Positions 41,988-51,235 of a DNA stretch of 64,000 nucleotides are shown here, piece after piece; within the stretch, counting starts at the first letter, position 1, and each line of letters begins with the position of its first letter. This DNA comes from Sphingomonas phyllosphaerae (lineage in GTDB: Bacteria > Pseudomonadota > Alphaproteobacteria > Sphingomonadales > Sphingomonadaceae): NCBI RefSeq assembly GCF_029623345.1, contig NZ_JAPYKH010000022.1, positions 1-64,000 of the forward strand, given 5' to 3'. The notes below the pieces were generated by a model that saw nothing but the letters and a program-made list of their open reading frames with translations, was not told the origin of the DNA and did no database searches. The translations under genes and the position numbers were made by a program.

Positions 41988-42863
41988 CTAGCGCGCGGGT
42001 TCCGCGGTCGCGGCGAGCAGTCGGTCGAGCGCGGGCAACAGCGTCGCCTCGTCGAGCAGCGGCGCGTGCCCCACGCCGGGCACCGTCACCAGCTCGGCGC
42101 GCGGCAGCGTCTCGACCATACGCCGCGCGGTGGCGTCGCTCAGGATATCGCTGCGCTCCCCGCGCGCAACCACCACCGGCGCGTCACCCAGCGCCGCCCA
42201 GGCGCGCCATAGGTCGGGTCCGGCCTCGCCGCCCGGGAGGCGAAACGGCTCGGCGATCTTGAGGTCATAGTCGAGCACGATCCGACCCGCGCTGTTGAGC
42301 CGGTAGAGTCGCTTGGCCATCGCCAGCCACTGGTCGATGCGCCAGCGCGGATAGACGTCGGCGTTCGCCTCCTGCAGACCGCGCGCGGCATGGAGCCAGG
42401 TGGGATAGACGCTGGGCTTCCCGACATAGCCGCGGATCCGCGCCAGCCCGCCCCGCTCGATCGCCGGGCCGATGTCGTTGAGCAGCGCGCCGGCGATCTG
42501 CCCCGGCAGCATGCCGGCGAGCAGCATCGTCACGATCCCGCCGAGCGACGTACCCACCGCGACGACGCGACCCAATCGCTGATCGGCAAGCAGCGCCACC
42601 ACGTCCTGCGCGTACGTCAGCGGCACATAGGTCATCGGGTCCTTGGCATAGCCGCTCTCGCCGCGGCCGCGGAACTCGACCGCGAGCACGCGCCGCCGCC
42701 CGCCGAGCGCGGCGACCAGCGGCTCGAAGTCGCGAACGTTGCGGGTCAGGCCAGGCAGGCACAGCAGCGGTGCCGCGGCGTCGCCGTCAGGGCCGGGGTA
42801 GTCGCGCGCGTGCAGCCGCAGTCCGTCGGCGGACCACCAGTAGACGTCGCGAAATCCCGCCAT
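41988..42863 (-). CDS. Alpha/beta-hydrolase
   Basis: A 291-residue alpha/beta-hydrolase: PLLCLPGLTRNVRDFEPLV (oxyanion region), nucleophile elbow GTSLGG, acid and His in GERSDILSD and VPGVGHAPLLDE. The ATG at 42863 gives the family start; 13 more in-frame codons upstream overlap the selO start region. Substrate unknown. It begins the operon with the SDR and GH130 genes and diverges from selO with 37 bases between. Confidence 0.88.
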   Translation of the reverse strand: MAGFRDVYWWSADGLRLHARDYPGPDGDAAAPLLCLPGLTRNVRDFEPLVAALGGRRRVLAVEFRGRGESGYAKDPMTYVPLTYAQDVVALLADQRLGRVVAVGTSLGGIVTMLLAGMLPGQIAGALLNDIGPAIERGGLARIRGYVGKPSVYPTWLHAARGLQEANADVYPRWRIDQWLAMAKRLYRLNSAGRIVLDYDLKIAEPFRLPGGEAGPDLWRAWAALGDAPVVVARGERSDILSDATARRMVETLPRAELVTVPGVGHAPLLDEATLLPALDRLLAATAEPAR

Positions 42864-42900
42864 GCTTGCTTCCCCGTTCCCGCGCCCCCCATATTCACGC

Positions 42901-44259
42901 ATGCCCTTCGACCCGCAAGCATATCGCCCCGAGCGCCGGATTACGTCGCTCGGCGAACCTTTCTACGATCCCGTCCGCGCCGCGGCCTTCCCGGAGACGC
43001 GGCTGCGCTTCCGCAACGATCGCGCCGCCGCCGAGGTCGGCTTGGACGGGTTGGACGGGGCGGCATGGGCCGCGCATTTCGGCCGCTTCGCGCCGCTGCC
43101 GGACAACCTGGAGCAGCCGCTGGCGCTGCGCTACCACGGGCACCAGTTCCGCGCCTACAACCCCGATCTCGGCGACGGTCGCGGCTTCACCTTCGCGCAG
43201 CTGCGCGATCGCGCCGGGCGCCTGCTCGATCTCGGCACGAAGGGATCGGGGCAGACGCCGTGGAGCCGCTCCGGTGACGGGCGGCTGACGCTCAAGGGCG
43301 GGGTCCGCGAGGTGCTCGCGAGCGAGATGCTCGAGGCGCTCGGCGTGCCGACCTCGCGCAGCTTCTCGCTGATCGAAACGGGCGAGGCGCTGGAGCGGAA
43401 CGACGAACCCTCGCCGACGCGCGCGGCGGTGCTGGTGCGGCTGAGCCACGGCCATATCCGCATCGGCACCTTCCAGCGCCTCGCCTACCATCGCGACGAG
43501 GACGCGATGCGGCGGCTGGTACGCTACGTCCTCGCCGGCCTGTACGGTGAGGACGGCGACGACCCGGTTCGACTGCTCGAGCTGGTGGTGGCGCGCACGG
43601 CGGTGCTGGCGGCGCGCTATATGGCGGCGGGGTTCGTCCACGGCGTGCTCAACTCGGACAACATCAACGTCACCGGTGAGAGTTTCGACTACGGCCCATG
43701 GCGGTTCGCCCCGACCTGGGACCCGGCCTTCACCGCGGCCTATTTCGATCACGCGGGACTGTACGCCTTCGGTCGCCAACCCGAGGCGATCCTGTGGGAC
43801 GTGATGCAGCTCGCCTCCTCGCTGCGGCTGATAGCGGAGAGCGATCCACTGGTGGCGGCGCTCGACCGGTTTGCGGAGGCGTATCAGCCCGCCGTGGCCG
43901 AGGCGCTGCTGTGGCGGATGGGACGCGCGCCGCGCGATGAGGCGACCGACCGCGCACTGGTGCAGAAGGTCGAGCGCGCGCTGCGCGCGAGCGGGGTCGG
44001 GCTCGACCGCTTCTTCTTCGACGTGTTCGCGCAGGAGCTGCCGGGAAGCTACGGCGCCGAGTGGGACGCCGTGCGCGCGGCGCTGTCCGATCACGTGCCG
44101 CGCAAATCGCGCGATCACGCTTACTGGGAGAGCGAACCGTGCGCGATGCTGATCGACGAGGTCGAGGCGATCTGGGCACCGATCGCCGACTGCGACGATT
44201 GGCGCGTTTTCGAGGCCAAGCTCGCCGCGATCCGGCAGATGGCTGAGGCGCTGGATTAG
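42901..44259 (+). CDS. selO: Protein adenylyltransferase SelO
   Basis: A 452-residue pseudokinase-fold enzyme that transfers AMP to protein hydroxyls. Diagnostic parts: YHGHQFRAYNPDLGDGRGF (GHQF), LDLGTKGSGQTPWSR, GRLTLKGGVREVLASEMLEALG, and the metal-binding HGVLNSDNINVTGESFDYGPW. No selenocysteine-type C-terminal extension. It is slightly shorter than the enterobacterial protein. Stress and redox roles are known for SelO. Confidence 0.93.
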   Translation: MPFDPQAYRPERRITSLGEPFYDPVRAAAFPETRLRFRNDRAAAEVGLDGLDGAAWAAHFGRFAPLPDNLEQPLALRYHGHQFRAYNPDLGDGRGFTFAQLRDRAGRLLDLGTKGSGQTPWSRSGDGRLTLKGGVREVLASEMLEALGVPTSRSFSLIETGEALERNDEPSPTRAAVLVRLSHGHIRIGTFQRLAYHRDEDAMRRLVRYVLAGLYGEDGDDPVRLLELVVARTAVLAARYMAAGFVHGVLNSDNINVTGESFDYGPWRFAPTWDPAFTAAYFDHAGLYAFGRQPEAILWDVMQLASSLRLIAESDPLVAALDRFAEAYQPAVAEALLWRMGRAPRDEATDRALVQKVERALRASGVGLDRFFFDVFAQELPGSYGAEWDAVRAALSDHVPRKSRDHAYWESEPCAMLIDEVEAIWAPIADCDDWRVFEAKLAAIRQMAEALD

Positions 44260-44285
44260 GGCGGCGGACCGGACTCGCGCTCGCC

Positions 44286-44309
44286 GGGCCCCTGCGCACG
44301 CAGGGGCCC
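44286..44309. repeat. Hairpin repeat (CTGC/GCAG type), copy 1
   Basis: Perfect 10-base stem GGGCCCCTGC and its complement with 4-base loop GCAC. Similar hairpins occur at 44342-44361, 53801-53838 and 61159-61182, all between genes. Confidence 0.65.
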
Positions 44310-44341
44310 AGAGCAATCAGCGCGTCGCTCCACGACACTGG

Positions 44342-44361
44342 GCTCCTGCTTGCGCAGGAGC
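44342..44361. repeat. Hairpin repeat (CTGC/GCAG type), copy 2
   Basis: Eight-base stem GCTCCTGC with loop TTGC, sharing CTCCTGC/GCAGGAG with the copies at 53801-53838 and 61159-61182. Confidence 0.6.
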
Positions 44362-44390
44362 GCTGACGATAAGGGACACCTCATCCCCTG

Positions 44391-44488
44391 GCGTCACCCT
44401 GAACTCATTCCAGGATCCACCGGGCCGCGAACACCGGATCGTCCGCTCCTGCCGCCCCGCGGATCCTGAAACGAGCTCAGGATGACGC
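44391..44488. repeat. Large imperfect inverted repeat
   Basis: Arms of 28 bases (44391-44418 and 44461-44488), differing at few positions, with a 42-base spacer. The sequence type (GTCACCCTGAACTC ... CAGGATCC) is, to my knowledge, a widespread intergenic palindrome of sphingomonads. With the two small hairpins it fills the 300-base gap between selO and astD; no gene is seen there. Confidence 0.65.
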
Positions 44489-44561
44489 TACCAGGGCAGA
44501 GCGAACGCCCCTCCCCCCGCGCCCGATTGGCAAGTTACGCAAAGTGCGCGAAGAGGGCGCC

Positions 44562-45971
44562 ATGGCAGAACTGATCTCGTACGAGCCCGCCACCGGCGCC
44601 GAGCTCTGGCGCGGCCCGACGAGCGACGTCGATCAGGAGGTCGCCGCGGCGCGCGACGGCTTCGTGCCCTGGGCGGCACGCTCGCTTTCCTACCGCATCG
44701 AGACGCTCCGTCGCTTCGCCAACGTGGTGCGCCAGCGCGCCGACGCCTTCACGGAGGTGATTGCGCGCGAGACCGGCAAGCCACTGTGGGAGGCGCGCAC
44801 CGAGGTCGACAGCGTCATCGCCAAGGTCGACATCTCGGTCACCGCCTATGCCGAGCGCACCGCGCAGCGCCGCATGGACGCACCGATGAACAGCCGCATG
44901 GCGCTGCGCCACAAGCCGCACGGCGTGCTCGCGGTGCTCGGGCCGTACAATTTCCCCGCCCACCTGCCCAACGGCCATATCGTGCCCGCGCTGATTGCGG
45001 GCAATGCGGTGGTGTTCAAGCCGTCCGAGAAGACCCCTGCGACGGGGTTGTTCCTGGTCGAGTGCCTTCACGCCGCCGGCGTGCCGGCGGAGACGATGCG
45101 CGTCGTCATCGGCGGACCGGCCGAGGGGCGCGCGCTCGCGGCGCACCCCGACATCGACGGGCTGCTGTTCACCGGCTCGGCGCGCACCGGCATCGCGCTC
45201 AACCGCGCCTTCGCCGAGAAGCCCGAGAAGATCCTTGCGCTCGAGATGGGCGGCAACAACCCGATCCTGGTGTGGGACACGCCCGACCTCCACACCGCCG
45301 CGGTGCTGGTAGCGCAGTCGGCCTTCACCACCGCGGGCCAGCGCTGCACCGCGGCGCGGCGGCTGATCGTGCAGGACGCGCTGGCCGACGGACTGCTCGC
45401 CGAGCTGACCAATCTGACCAACCGGCTGATCATCGGCGCGCCGCACGACGAGCCCCAGCCCTTCATGGGTCCGGTGATCGACAATGAGACCGCCGACGGG
45501 CTGAGCGAGAGCTTCCTGGCGCTGATGATGAAAGGCGGCCGCCCGATCCGCCATATGGCGCGCCCCGACCCCGAGCGGCCGTTCCTTACCCCCGGCATCA
45601 TCGACGTCACCGACGTCGCCGAGCGGCCCGACTTGGAGCTGTTCGGCCCGCTGCTCCAGGTCGTGCGCGTGGACGATTTCGACGCCGCGATCGCCGAGGC
45701 CAATGCCACGCGCTACGGCCTGTCCGCCTCGCTGATCAGCCAGACGCCCGCGCTGTTCGACCGCTTCTGGGCGGGCGCGCGCGCGGGCATCGTCAACTGG
45801 AACAAGCCGACCAACGGCGCCTCCTCCTCGGCACCGTTCGGGGGAGTCGGTTGGTCTGGCAACCATCGCCCGAGCGCCTATTACGCCGCCGATTACTGTG
45901 CCTACCCGGTCGTGTCGAACGAGGCCGAGGCGGCACGCGCCTCGATCGGCATCGGCCTGGCCGAAGGCTGA
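44562..45971 (+). CDS. astD: N-succinylglutamate 5-semialdehyde dehydrogenase AstD
   Basis: A 469-residue aldehyde dehydrogenase. The NAD site (VLGPYNFPAHLPNGHI, FTGSARTG), the catalytic Glu in LALEMGGNNP and Cys in TTAGQRCTAARR are present; NFPAHLPNGHIVPA is typical of AstD. It oxidises succinylglutamate semialdehyde in arginine catabolism. The ATG at 44562 gives the standard start; six upstream codons are possible. astA and astB follow 2.8 kb downstream. Confidence 0.92.
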   Translation: MAELISYEPATGAELWRGPTSDVDQEVAAARDGFVPWAARSLSYRIETLRRFANVVRQRADAFTEVIARETGKPLWEARTEVDSVIAKVDISVTAYAERTAQRRMDAPMNSRMALRHKPHGVLAVLGPYNFPAHLPNGHIVPALIAGNAVVFKPSEKTPATGLFLVECLHAAGVPAETMRVVIGGPAEGRALAAHPDIDGLLFTGSARTGIALNRAFAEKPEKILALEMGGNNPILVWDTPDLHTAAVLVAQSAFTTAGQRCTAARRLIVQDALADGLLAELTNLTNRLIIGAPHDEPQPFMGPVIDNETADGLSESFLALMMKGGRPIRHMARPDPERPFLTPGIIDVTDVAERPDLELFGPLLQVVRVDDFDAAIAEANATRYGLSASLISQTPALFDRFWAGARAGIVNWNKPTNGASSSAPFGGVGWSGNHRPSAYYAADYCAYPVVSNEAEAARASIGIGLAEG

Positions 45972-46035
45972 GCGCCCGCCACCTCTCGACAGCCCCGGGT
46001 GCGCCGGGCATCAGCACGCGCGAACAGGGAGATAG

Positions 46036-46980
46036 ATGATGCCCAGCGGATTGGTCGCGCTGCTCGACGACGTGGCGGGCCTGACCCGGCTCGCCGCCGC
46101 CTCGCTCGACGATGTCGGCGCCGCCGCGGCCAAGGCCGGGACCAAGGCGGCGGGCGTGGTGGTCGACGATACCGCGGTGACGCCGCGCTACGTCACCGGC
46201 CTGTCGCCGCAGCGCGAGCTGCCGATCATCGGCAAGATTGCTTTGGGATCGCTGCGCAACAAGATCGTCTTCCTGCTGCCGATCGCGATCGGGCTGAGCG
46301 CCTGGGCGCCCTGGGCGATCACGCCGCTGCTGATGCTCGGCGGCGCCTATCTGTGCTTCGAGGGCGCCGAGAAGGTGATCGAGGCGCTTACGGGCCAGCA
46401 CCACGACGACGACGCGGACGCCGCGACCGACCCGGCCGAGCTGGAGCGCCAGAAGGTCTCAGGCGCGATTCGCACCGATTTCATCCTCTCCGCCGAGATC
46501 ATGGCAATCGCGCTCGGCGAAGTCTCCGACACCCCGCTGCTGACCCAGGCGATCACGCTGGCGGTGGTGGCGGTGGCGATCACCGCGGGGGTCTACGGCG
46601 TGGTGGCGCTGATCGTGAAGGCCGACGATGTCGGGCTGCACCTCGCCGAGAGTTCGTCCTCGCCGTTGCGCGCGATCGGGCGCGGGCTGGTCAAGGGCGT
46701 GCCGGTGCTGATGCGCTGGCTCGCGGTGATCGGCACCGCGGCGATGCTGTGGGTGGGCGGCGGCATCCTGCTCCACGGCGCCGAGACGCTGGGTTGGCGC
46801 GCACCGCAGCATCTGGTCCATCATCTCGCCGAGCGGGTCGAGCACGGCGCGCCGGCGTTCGGCGCGGTGCTTGGCTGGCTGCTCACCGCGACGCTGTCGG
46901 GCGTGGTAGGGCTGGCGGTCGGCGGCGCGATCGCGGGGCTGCTCCACCTCTTCCATCGCGGCGACGCGGCGGCGCATTGA
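46036..46980 (+). CDS. DUF808 (YedI-like) membrane protein
   Basis: A 314-residue inner-membrane protein. The N-terminus GLVALLDDVAGLTRLAAASLDDVGAA (first part) and the segment AGVVVDDTAVTPRYVTG are diagnostic of DUF808, followed by several hydrophobic helices and the SAEIMAIALGEV strand. Function unknown. Located between astD and rppH, without clear link to arginine catabolism. Confidence 0.9.
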   Translation: MMPSGLVALLDDVAGLTRLAAASLDDVGAAAAKAGTKAAGVVVDDTAVTPRYVTGLSPQRELPIIGKIALGSLRNKIVFLLPIAIGLSAWAPWAITPLLMLGGAYLCFEGAEKVIEALTGQHHDDDADAATDPAELERQKVSGAIRTDFILSAEIMAIALGEVSDTPLLTQAITLAVVAVAITAGVYGVVALIVKADDVGLHLAESSSSPLRAIGRGLVKGVPVLMRWLAVIGTAAMLWVGGGILLHGAETLGWRAPQHLVHHLAERVEHGAPAFGAVLGWLLTATLSGVVGLAVGGAIAGLLHLFHRGDAAAH

Positions 46981-47038
46981 GCCGCGCCCGCGCTGCCGGT
47001 GCTTCACCGCTCCGCCCGGCCGCGCTAAGGCGAGCGGC

Positions 47039-47527
47039 ATGACCGATCCCAGCGACCTTCCTTATCGCCCCTGCGCGGGCGTGATGCTGCTCAACCGCAA
47101 GGGCGAAGTCTTCGTCGGGCAGCGGCTCGATAACGTCCTCGAGGCCTGGCAGATGCCGCAAGGCGGGATCGATCCCGGCGAGGACGCGCTGACGGCCGCG
47201 ACCCGCGAGCTGTGGGAGGAGACCGGCGTCACCGCGGACAAGGTCACGCTGATCGCCGAGGCGCCGGAGGAGTTCTTCTACGACCTGCCACCGGAGATGA
47301 TCGGCAAGGTGTGGAAGGGGCGATACCGCGGCCAGCGCCAGCGCTGGCTCTTGTTCCGCTTCGACGGCACCGACCCGGACATCCGCATCGACACGCCGCA
47401 CCCCGAGTTCCGCGCCTGGCGCTGGGCCGAGCCGGCCGAGCTGCCGTCGCTGATCGTACCCTTTAAGCAGCAGCTGTACCGCGACGTGCTGCACGCCTTC
47501 GCGCCGCACCTCAATCTGCCGGGCTGA
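47039..47527 (+). CDS. rppH: RNA pyrophosphohydrolase RppH
   Basis: A 162-residue Nudix enzyme. Nudix box GGIDPGEDALTAATRELWEETG (G-x5-E-x7-REL-x-EE-x-G pattern, first part), start YRPCAGVMLLNRKGEVFVGQR and WRWAEPAELPSLIVPFKQQLY. It removes pyrophosphate from mRNA 5' ends and so starts decay. ATG at 47039. Confidence 0.94.
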   Translation: MTDPSDLPYRPCAGVMLLNRKGEVFVGQRLDNVLEAWQMPQGGIDPGEDALTAATRELWEETGVTADKVTLIAEAPEEFFYDLPPEMIGKVWKGRYRGQRQRWLLFRFDGTDPDIRIDTPHPEFRAWRWAEPAELPSLIVPFKQQLYRDVLHAFAPHLNLPG

Positions 47528-47571
47528 CGCCCGGCTGGCCTCGCGCCGCGGACCCCGCTAGGCTGCCCGAC

Positions 47572-48774
47572 ATGGGGGAACTCACGAGAAGGGAGAGCGG
47601 CGCGGTCGAGCGGCTCGACGCGGCGCGGATGCTGGCGCGGGTCGAGCATTGGTGCGCGATCAACAGCGGCACGCGCAACTTGGCGGGCTGCGCCGCGATG
47701 GGTGAGACACTCGCCGACGCTTTCGCCGCATTGCCTGGCGAGGTGACGCTGGTCGAGCCCGGCGCGGCGGAGAGCGTCGGCGCCGACGGCAGCGTCGCCG
47801 CGCTGGCGCACGGCCGGCACCTGCGCGTGACGGTGCGGCCCGAGGCGCCGGTGCGGCTGCTGCTGACCGGTCACCTCGACACCGTCTATCCGGTGGATCA
47901 TCCGTTCCAGGCGCTGACCTGGCGCGAGGCCGGCGTGCTCAATGGCCCGGGCGTCGCCGACATGAAAGGGGGCATCGCGCTGATGCTCGAGGCGCTGCTC
48001 GCGGTCGAAGCCGAAGGGGCGGGCTTCGGCTATGACGTGGTGATCAACTCGGACGAGGAGACCGGGTCCTTCTCCTCCGCGGCGCTGCTCGCCGAGGCGG
48101 CGCGCGGCAAGGTCGCGGCGCTCACCTACGAGCCCGCGCTGCCCGACGGCACGCTGGCGGGCGCGCGCGGCGGCACGGGCAATTTCTCCCTCGTCGTACG
48201 CGGGCGCGCCGCGCACGCCGGACGCAACCCGGCTGACGGGCGCAACGCGGTGGTAGCCGCGAGCGCGCTGGCGCTGCGGCTCCACGCCGATCGCTCGCCG
48301 CGGCTCGCGGTCAATCCGGCGCGGATCGACGGCGGGGGCCCCAACAACGTCGTGCCCGATCTCGCCGTGCTGCGCGTCAACTTCCGCCCCGCCGACGCGG
48401 GCGAGATCGCGCGCGCGCAGGCGCTGGTCGAGCGGGCTGCGGCCGAGGTGGCGGCGGTGCACGAGGTAAGCGTCGAGGTGCACGGCGGGTTCAATCGCCC
48501 GCCCAAGCCGATCGACCCGGGCGCGGCGCGGCTGTTCGAGCTGGTGCGCGCGAGCGGCGCCGACCTCGGCCAGGCGATCGCTTGGCGCGACACCGGCGGC
48601 GTGTGCGACGGCAACAACATCGCCGCCTGCGGCGTACCCGTGGTCGACACGATGGGCGCGCGTGGCGGCGCGATCCACTCGGCGGAGGAATATTTGATCG
48701 TCGACAGCCTGAGCGAGCGCGCGGCCCTGTCTGCGGTGACGATGCTGCGAATCGCCGAGGGAGCGCTGGCATGA
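47572..48774 (+). CDS. M20-family metallohydrolase in the arginine succinyltransferase operon (candidate succinylglutamate desuccinylase)
   Basis: A 400-residue zinc peptidase of the ArgE/DapE/CPG2 type. Metal ligands appear in LLLTGHLDTVYP (His, Asp), GPGVADMKGG (bridging Asp), INSDEETGS (catalytic and metal Glu) and GAIHSAEEYL (His); the lid dimerisation domain includes GRAAHAGRNPADGRNAV. Its stop overlaps the astA ATG. The pathway needs AstE to free succinate from succinylglutamate, no astE is seen here, and this amidohydrolase would do the same chemistry; that role is inference. Confidence 0.85.
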   Translation: MGELTRRESGAVERLDAARMLARVEHWCAINSGTRNLAGCAAMGETLADAFAALPGEVTLVEPGAAESVGADGSVAALAHGRHLRVTVRPEAPVRLLLTGHLDTVYPVDHPFQALTWREAGVLNGPGVADMKGGIALMLEALLAVEAEGAGFGYDVVINSDEETGSFSSAALLAEAARGKVAALTYEPALPDGTLAGARGGTGNFSLVVRGRAAHAGRNPADGRNAVVAASALALRLHADRSPRLAVNPARIDGGGPNNVVPDLAVLRVNFRPADAGEIARAQALVERAAAEVAAVHEVSVEVHGGFNRPPKPIDPGAARLFELVRASGADLGQAIAWRDTGGVCDGNNIAACGVPVVDTMGARGGAIHSAEEYLIVDSLSERAALSAVTMLRIAEGALA

Positions 48775-49790
48775 CCTTCGTGATCCGCGCCGCGCGCGAG
48801 GGCGACCTGCTGCATCTGTACGAGATGGCCAAGCTGACCGGCGGCGGTTTTACCAACCTGCCGCCCGATCGCACCGCGCTCGGCGCCAAGCTGGCGCGCT
48901 GCGGCGAGGCGTTCGGGCGCGACGACGCGACGCTGCGCGACGAACTGTTCGTGCTGATGCTGGAGAACACCGCCACCGGCGACGTGCGCGGGACCTGCCA
49001 GCTGATCACGCACGTCGGGCAAAAGCATCCCTTCTACAGCTATCGCATCGGCACGCTGGCGCAGCACAGCCGCGAGCTGGAGCGGACCTTCCGCGCCGAG
49101 ATGCTGACACTCACCACCGACCTGGAGGGCGCGAGCGAGGTCGGCGGCCTGTTCCTCCACCCCGGCGAGCGCGCCGGCGGGCTCGGGCTGCTGCTCGCGC
49201 GCAGCCGCTATCTCTTCATCCGCGCGCACCGGCAGCGCTTCGCCGAGCGGACGCTGGCCGAGCTGCGCGGCGTGATCGACGAAGCCGGCGGGTCACCCTT
49301 CTGGGACGGTCTGGCGGGGCGCTTCTTTGGCATGAGCTTCCAGCAGGCCGACGAGTTCAACGCGATCAACGGCCACCAATTTATCGCCGACCTGATGCCC
49401 AAACACCCGATCTACACCGCAATGCTGACCGAGGGCGCGCGTGCCGCGATCGGCCTGCCCCATCCCTCCGGTCGCGCCGCGATGCGGATGCTCGAGCACG
49501 AGGGGTTCGCCTTCGAGAATTACGTCGACATCTTCGACGGCGGCCCGACCATGACCGCGCGCACGGACCAGATCCGCACCGTCCGCGGCGCGCGCGACGC
49601 CGAGCTGGTGACGATCGACGCGGTTGGTGGTGGGATCGAAGCGCTGGTCGCGACCGGGCGGCTCGGCGCGTTCCGCTGCGCCTATGGCGCGGTCCGGGAA
49701 GTCGGGGGCGGGGTCGCGCTCGACCGCGCCTGTGCCGCCGCGCTCGCGATCGAGCCGGGCACGACGGTGAGCTGGATCGCTCGGATATGA
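48771..49790 (+). CDS. astA: Arginine N-succinyltransferase AstA
   Basis: A 339-residue GNAT-like acyltransferase. Diagnostic pieces: IRAAREGDLLHLYEMAKLTGGGFTNLP (start), EVGGLFLHPGERAGGLGLLLARSRYLF and FGMSFQQADEFNAINGHQFIADLMPKHPIY (first parts). It transfers succinyl from succinyl-CoA to arginine, the first step of the AST pathway. Overlaps the M20 gene and astB by four bases each. Confidence 0.95.
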   Translation: MTFVIRAAREGDLLHLYEMAKLTGGGFTNLPPDRTALGAKLARCGEAFGRDDATLRDELFVLMLENTATGDVRGTCQLITHVGQKHPFYSYRIGTLAQHSRELERTFRAEMLTLTTDLEGASEVGGLFLHPGERAGGLGLLLARSRYLFIRAHRQRFAERTLAELRGVIDEAGGSPFWDGLAGRFFGMSFQQADEFNAINGHQFIADLMPKHPIYTAMLTEGARAAIGLPHPSGRAAMRMLEHEGFAFENYVDIFDGGPTMTARTDQIRTVRGARDAELVTIDAVGGGIEALVATGRLGAFRCAYGAVREVGGGVALDRACAAALAIEPGTTVSWIARI

Positions 49791-51040
49791 CGGTGCTGCG
49801 CGAGATCAACTTCGACGGCATCGTCGGGCCGAGCCACAATTACGCCGGACTCAGCCCCGGCAACCTCGCCGCCACCGCCAACGCCGGCGCGGTGGCGCAC
49901 CCGCGCGCCGCGGCGTTGCAGGGCGTGGCGAAGATGCGCGTCAATCTCGCGCTCGGGCTGGTGCAGGGCGTGCTGCTGCCGCACCCTCGCCCCGATCACG
50001 ACTGGCTCGCCGCGCTCCATACCGATTATGCCGCGGCGGCGCCGTTTCTGCGCGCGCGCGCCTTGTCCGCCTCGGCGATGTGGGCCGCCAATGCCGCGAC
50101 CGTCTCGCCCGCGGCCGATACCGGCGACGGCCGCTGCCATCTTACCGTGGCGAACCTGGTGACGATGCCGCATCGCAGCCACGAGTGGCCAGCGACGCTG
50201 GTGCAATTGCGGCTCGCCTTCGCGCACCCCGCCTTCGCGGTTCACGCCCCCATCCCCGCTCCCTTCGGCGACGAGGGGGCCGCCAATCACATGCGGCTGT
50301 GCGCCAGTCATGGCAGCGCCGGCGTCGAGCTGTTCGTTTACGGCGCCACGGGCGGCCCCTTCCCCGCGCGCCAGCACCTCGAGGCGAGCCGCGCGGTGGC
50401 GCGCGCGCACCGGCTCGACCCGGCGCGGACCTTGTTCGTCGAGCAGGCCGAGGCGGCGATCGCGGCGGGCGCCTTCCACAATGACGTCGTCGCGGTGGCG
50501 AGCGAGCGCGTGCTGCTGGCGCACGAACAGGCTTTCGCCGATCGCGCCGGCGTGCAGCGGGCGCTCGCCGCGCTGCTGCCCGAGGCGGAGATCGTCGAGG
50601 TCCCCGCCGCCGAAGTGACGTTGGAGGACGCGATAAGCTCCTATCTGTTCAACGCGCAACTGGTGACCCCGCCCGACGGCGCCACGACGCTGGTCGTACC
50701 CGAAGAGGCGCGCGCCAACGCGCGCGTGTGGGGCTGGATACAGCGCCATCGCGCCGGCAACGGCGCGATCCGACGGGTCGAGGTGGTCGACGTGCGCGAG
50801 TCGATGGCGAACGGCGGTGGACCGGCGTGCCTGCGGCTCCGCGTCGTGTGCGATCCCGCGACGGTCGACCCGCGCTTCTTGGTCGACGCCGCCCGGCTCG
50901 ATGCCATTGCGGCGGTGATCGAGCAGCACTGGCCCGAGTCGATCGCGCCCGACTCGATCGGTGACCCGCGGCTGATTGCGCAGATCGAGACGGCGCGGCG
51001 CGCGTTGCTGGAGGTGCTGGCGCTCGAGGAGCTGGGGTGA
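49787..51040 (+). CDS. astB: N-succinylarginine dihydrolase AstB
   Basis: A 417-residue enzyme of the amidinotransferase fold. Start REINFDGIVGPSHNYAGLSPGNLA (first part), catalytic His in FHNDVVAVASERVL and Cys in GGGPACLRLRVV are present, and SHGSAGVELFVYG is typical. It hydrolyses succinylarginine to succinylornithine, ammonia and CO2. It is about 30 residues shorter than the E. coli protein. astC (transaminase) is not in the window. Confidence 0.95.
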   Translation: MTVLREINFDGIVGPSHNYAGLSPGNLAATANAGAVAHPRAAALQGVAKMRVNLALGLVQGVLLPHPRPDHDWLAALHTDYAAAAPFLRARALSASAMWAANAATVSPAADTGDGRCHLTVANLVTMPHRSHEWPATLVQLRLAFAHPAFAVHAPIPAPFGDEGAANHMRLCASHGSAGVELFVYGATGGPFPARQHLEASRAVARAHRLDPARTLFVEQAEAAIAAGAFHNDVVAVASERVLLAHEQAFADRAGVQRALAALLPEAEIVEVPAAEVTLEDAISSYLFNAQLVTPPDGATTLVVPEEARANARVWGWIQRHRAGNGAIRRVEVVDVRESMANGGGPACLRLRVVCDPATVDPRFLVDAARLDAIAAVIEQHWPESIAPDSIGDPRLIAQIETARRALLEVLALEELG

Positions 51041-51071
51041 ATTCGTGTGTGACGCGGCACGCTACTCTCCC

Positions 51072-51160
51072 GTGCCGCGGCGGAGGCCGGGGCCCTGCTG
51101 GACGCCGACTGTGCCTCTCACTACCGGCTTCCCAGCTCGGCCCGGCCTCCGCCGGGGCAC
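51072..51160. repeat. Intergenic inverted repeat after astB
   Basis: Arms 51072-51101 and 51131-51160 are near-perfect complements (GCGGAGGCCGGG core), spacer about 29 bases. It may terminate astB. Similar GTGCC-CGGCGGAGGCCGGG palindromes are common between sphingomonad genes. Confidence 0.6.
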
Positions 51161-51235
51161 GATCGTCAGAATAAGCCGGCGCGGCAGGCGCCCCGTGTTT
51201 CCGCTTGATTGACACTCCACCGTTATGAGCCACGC

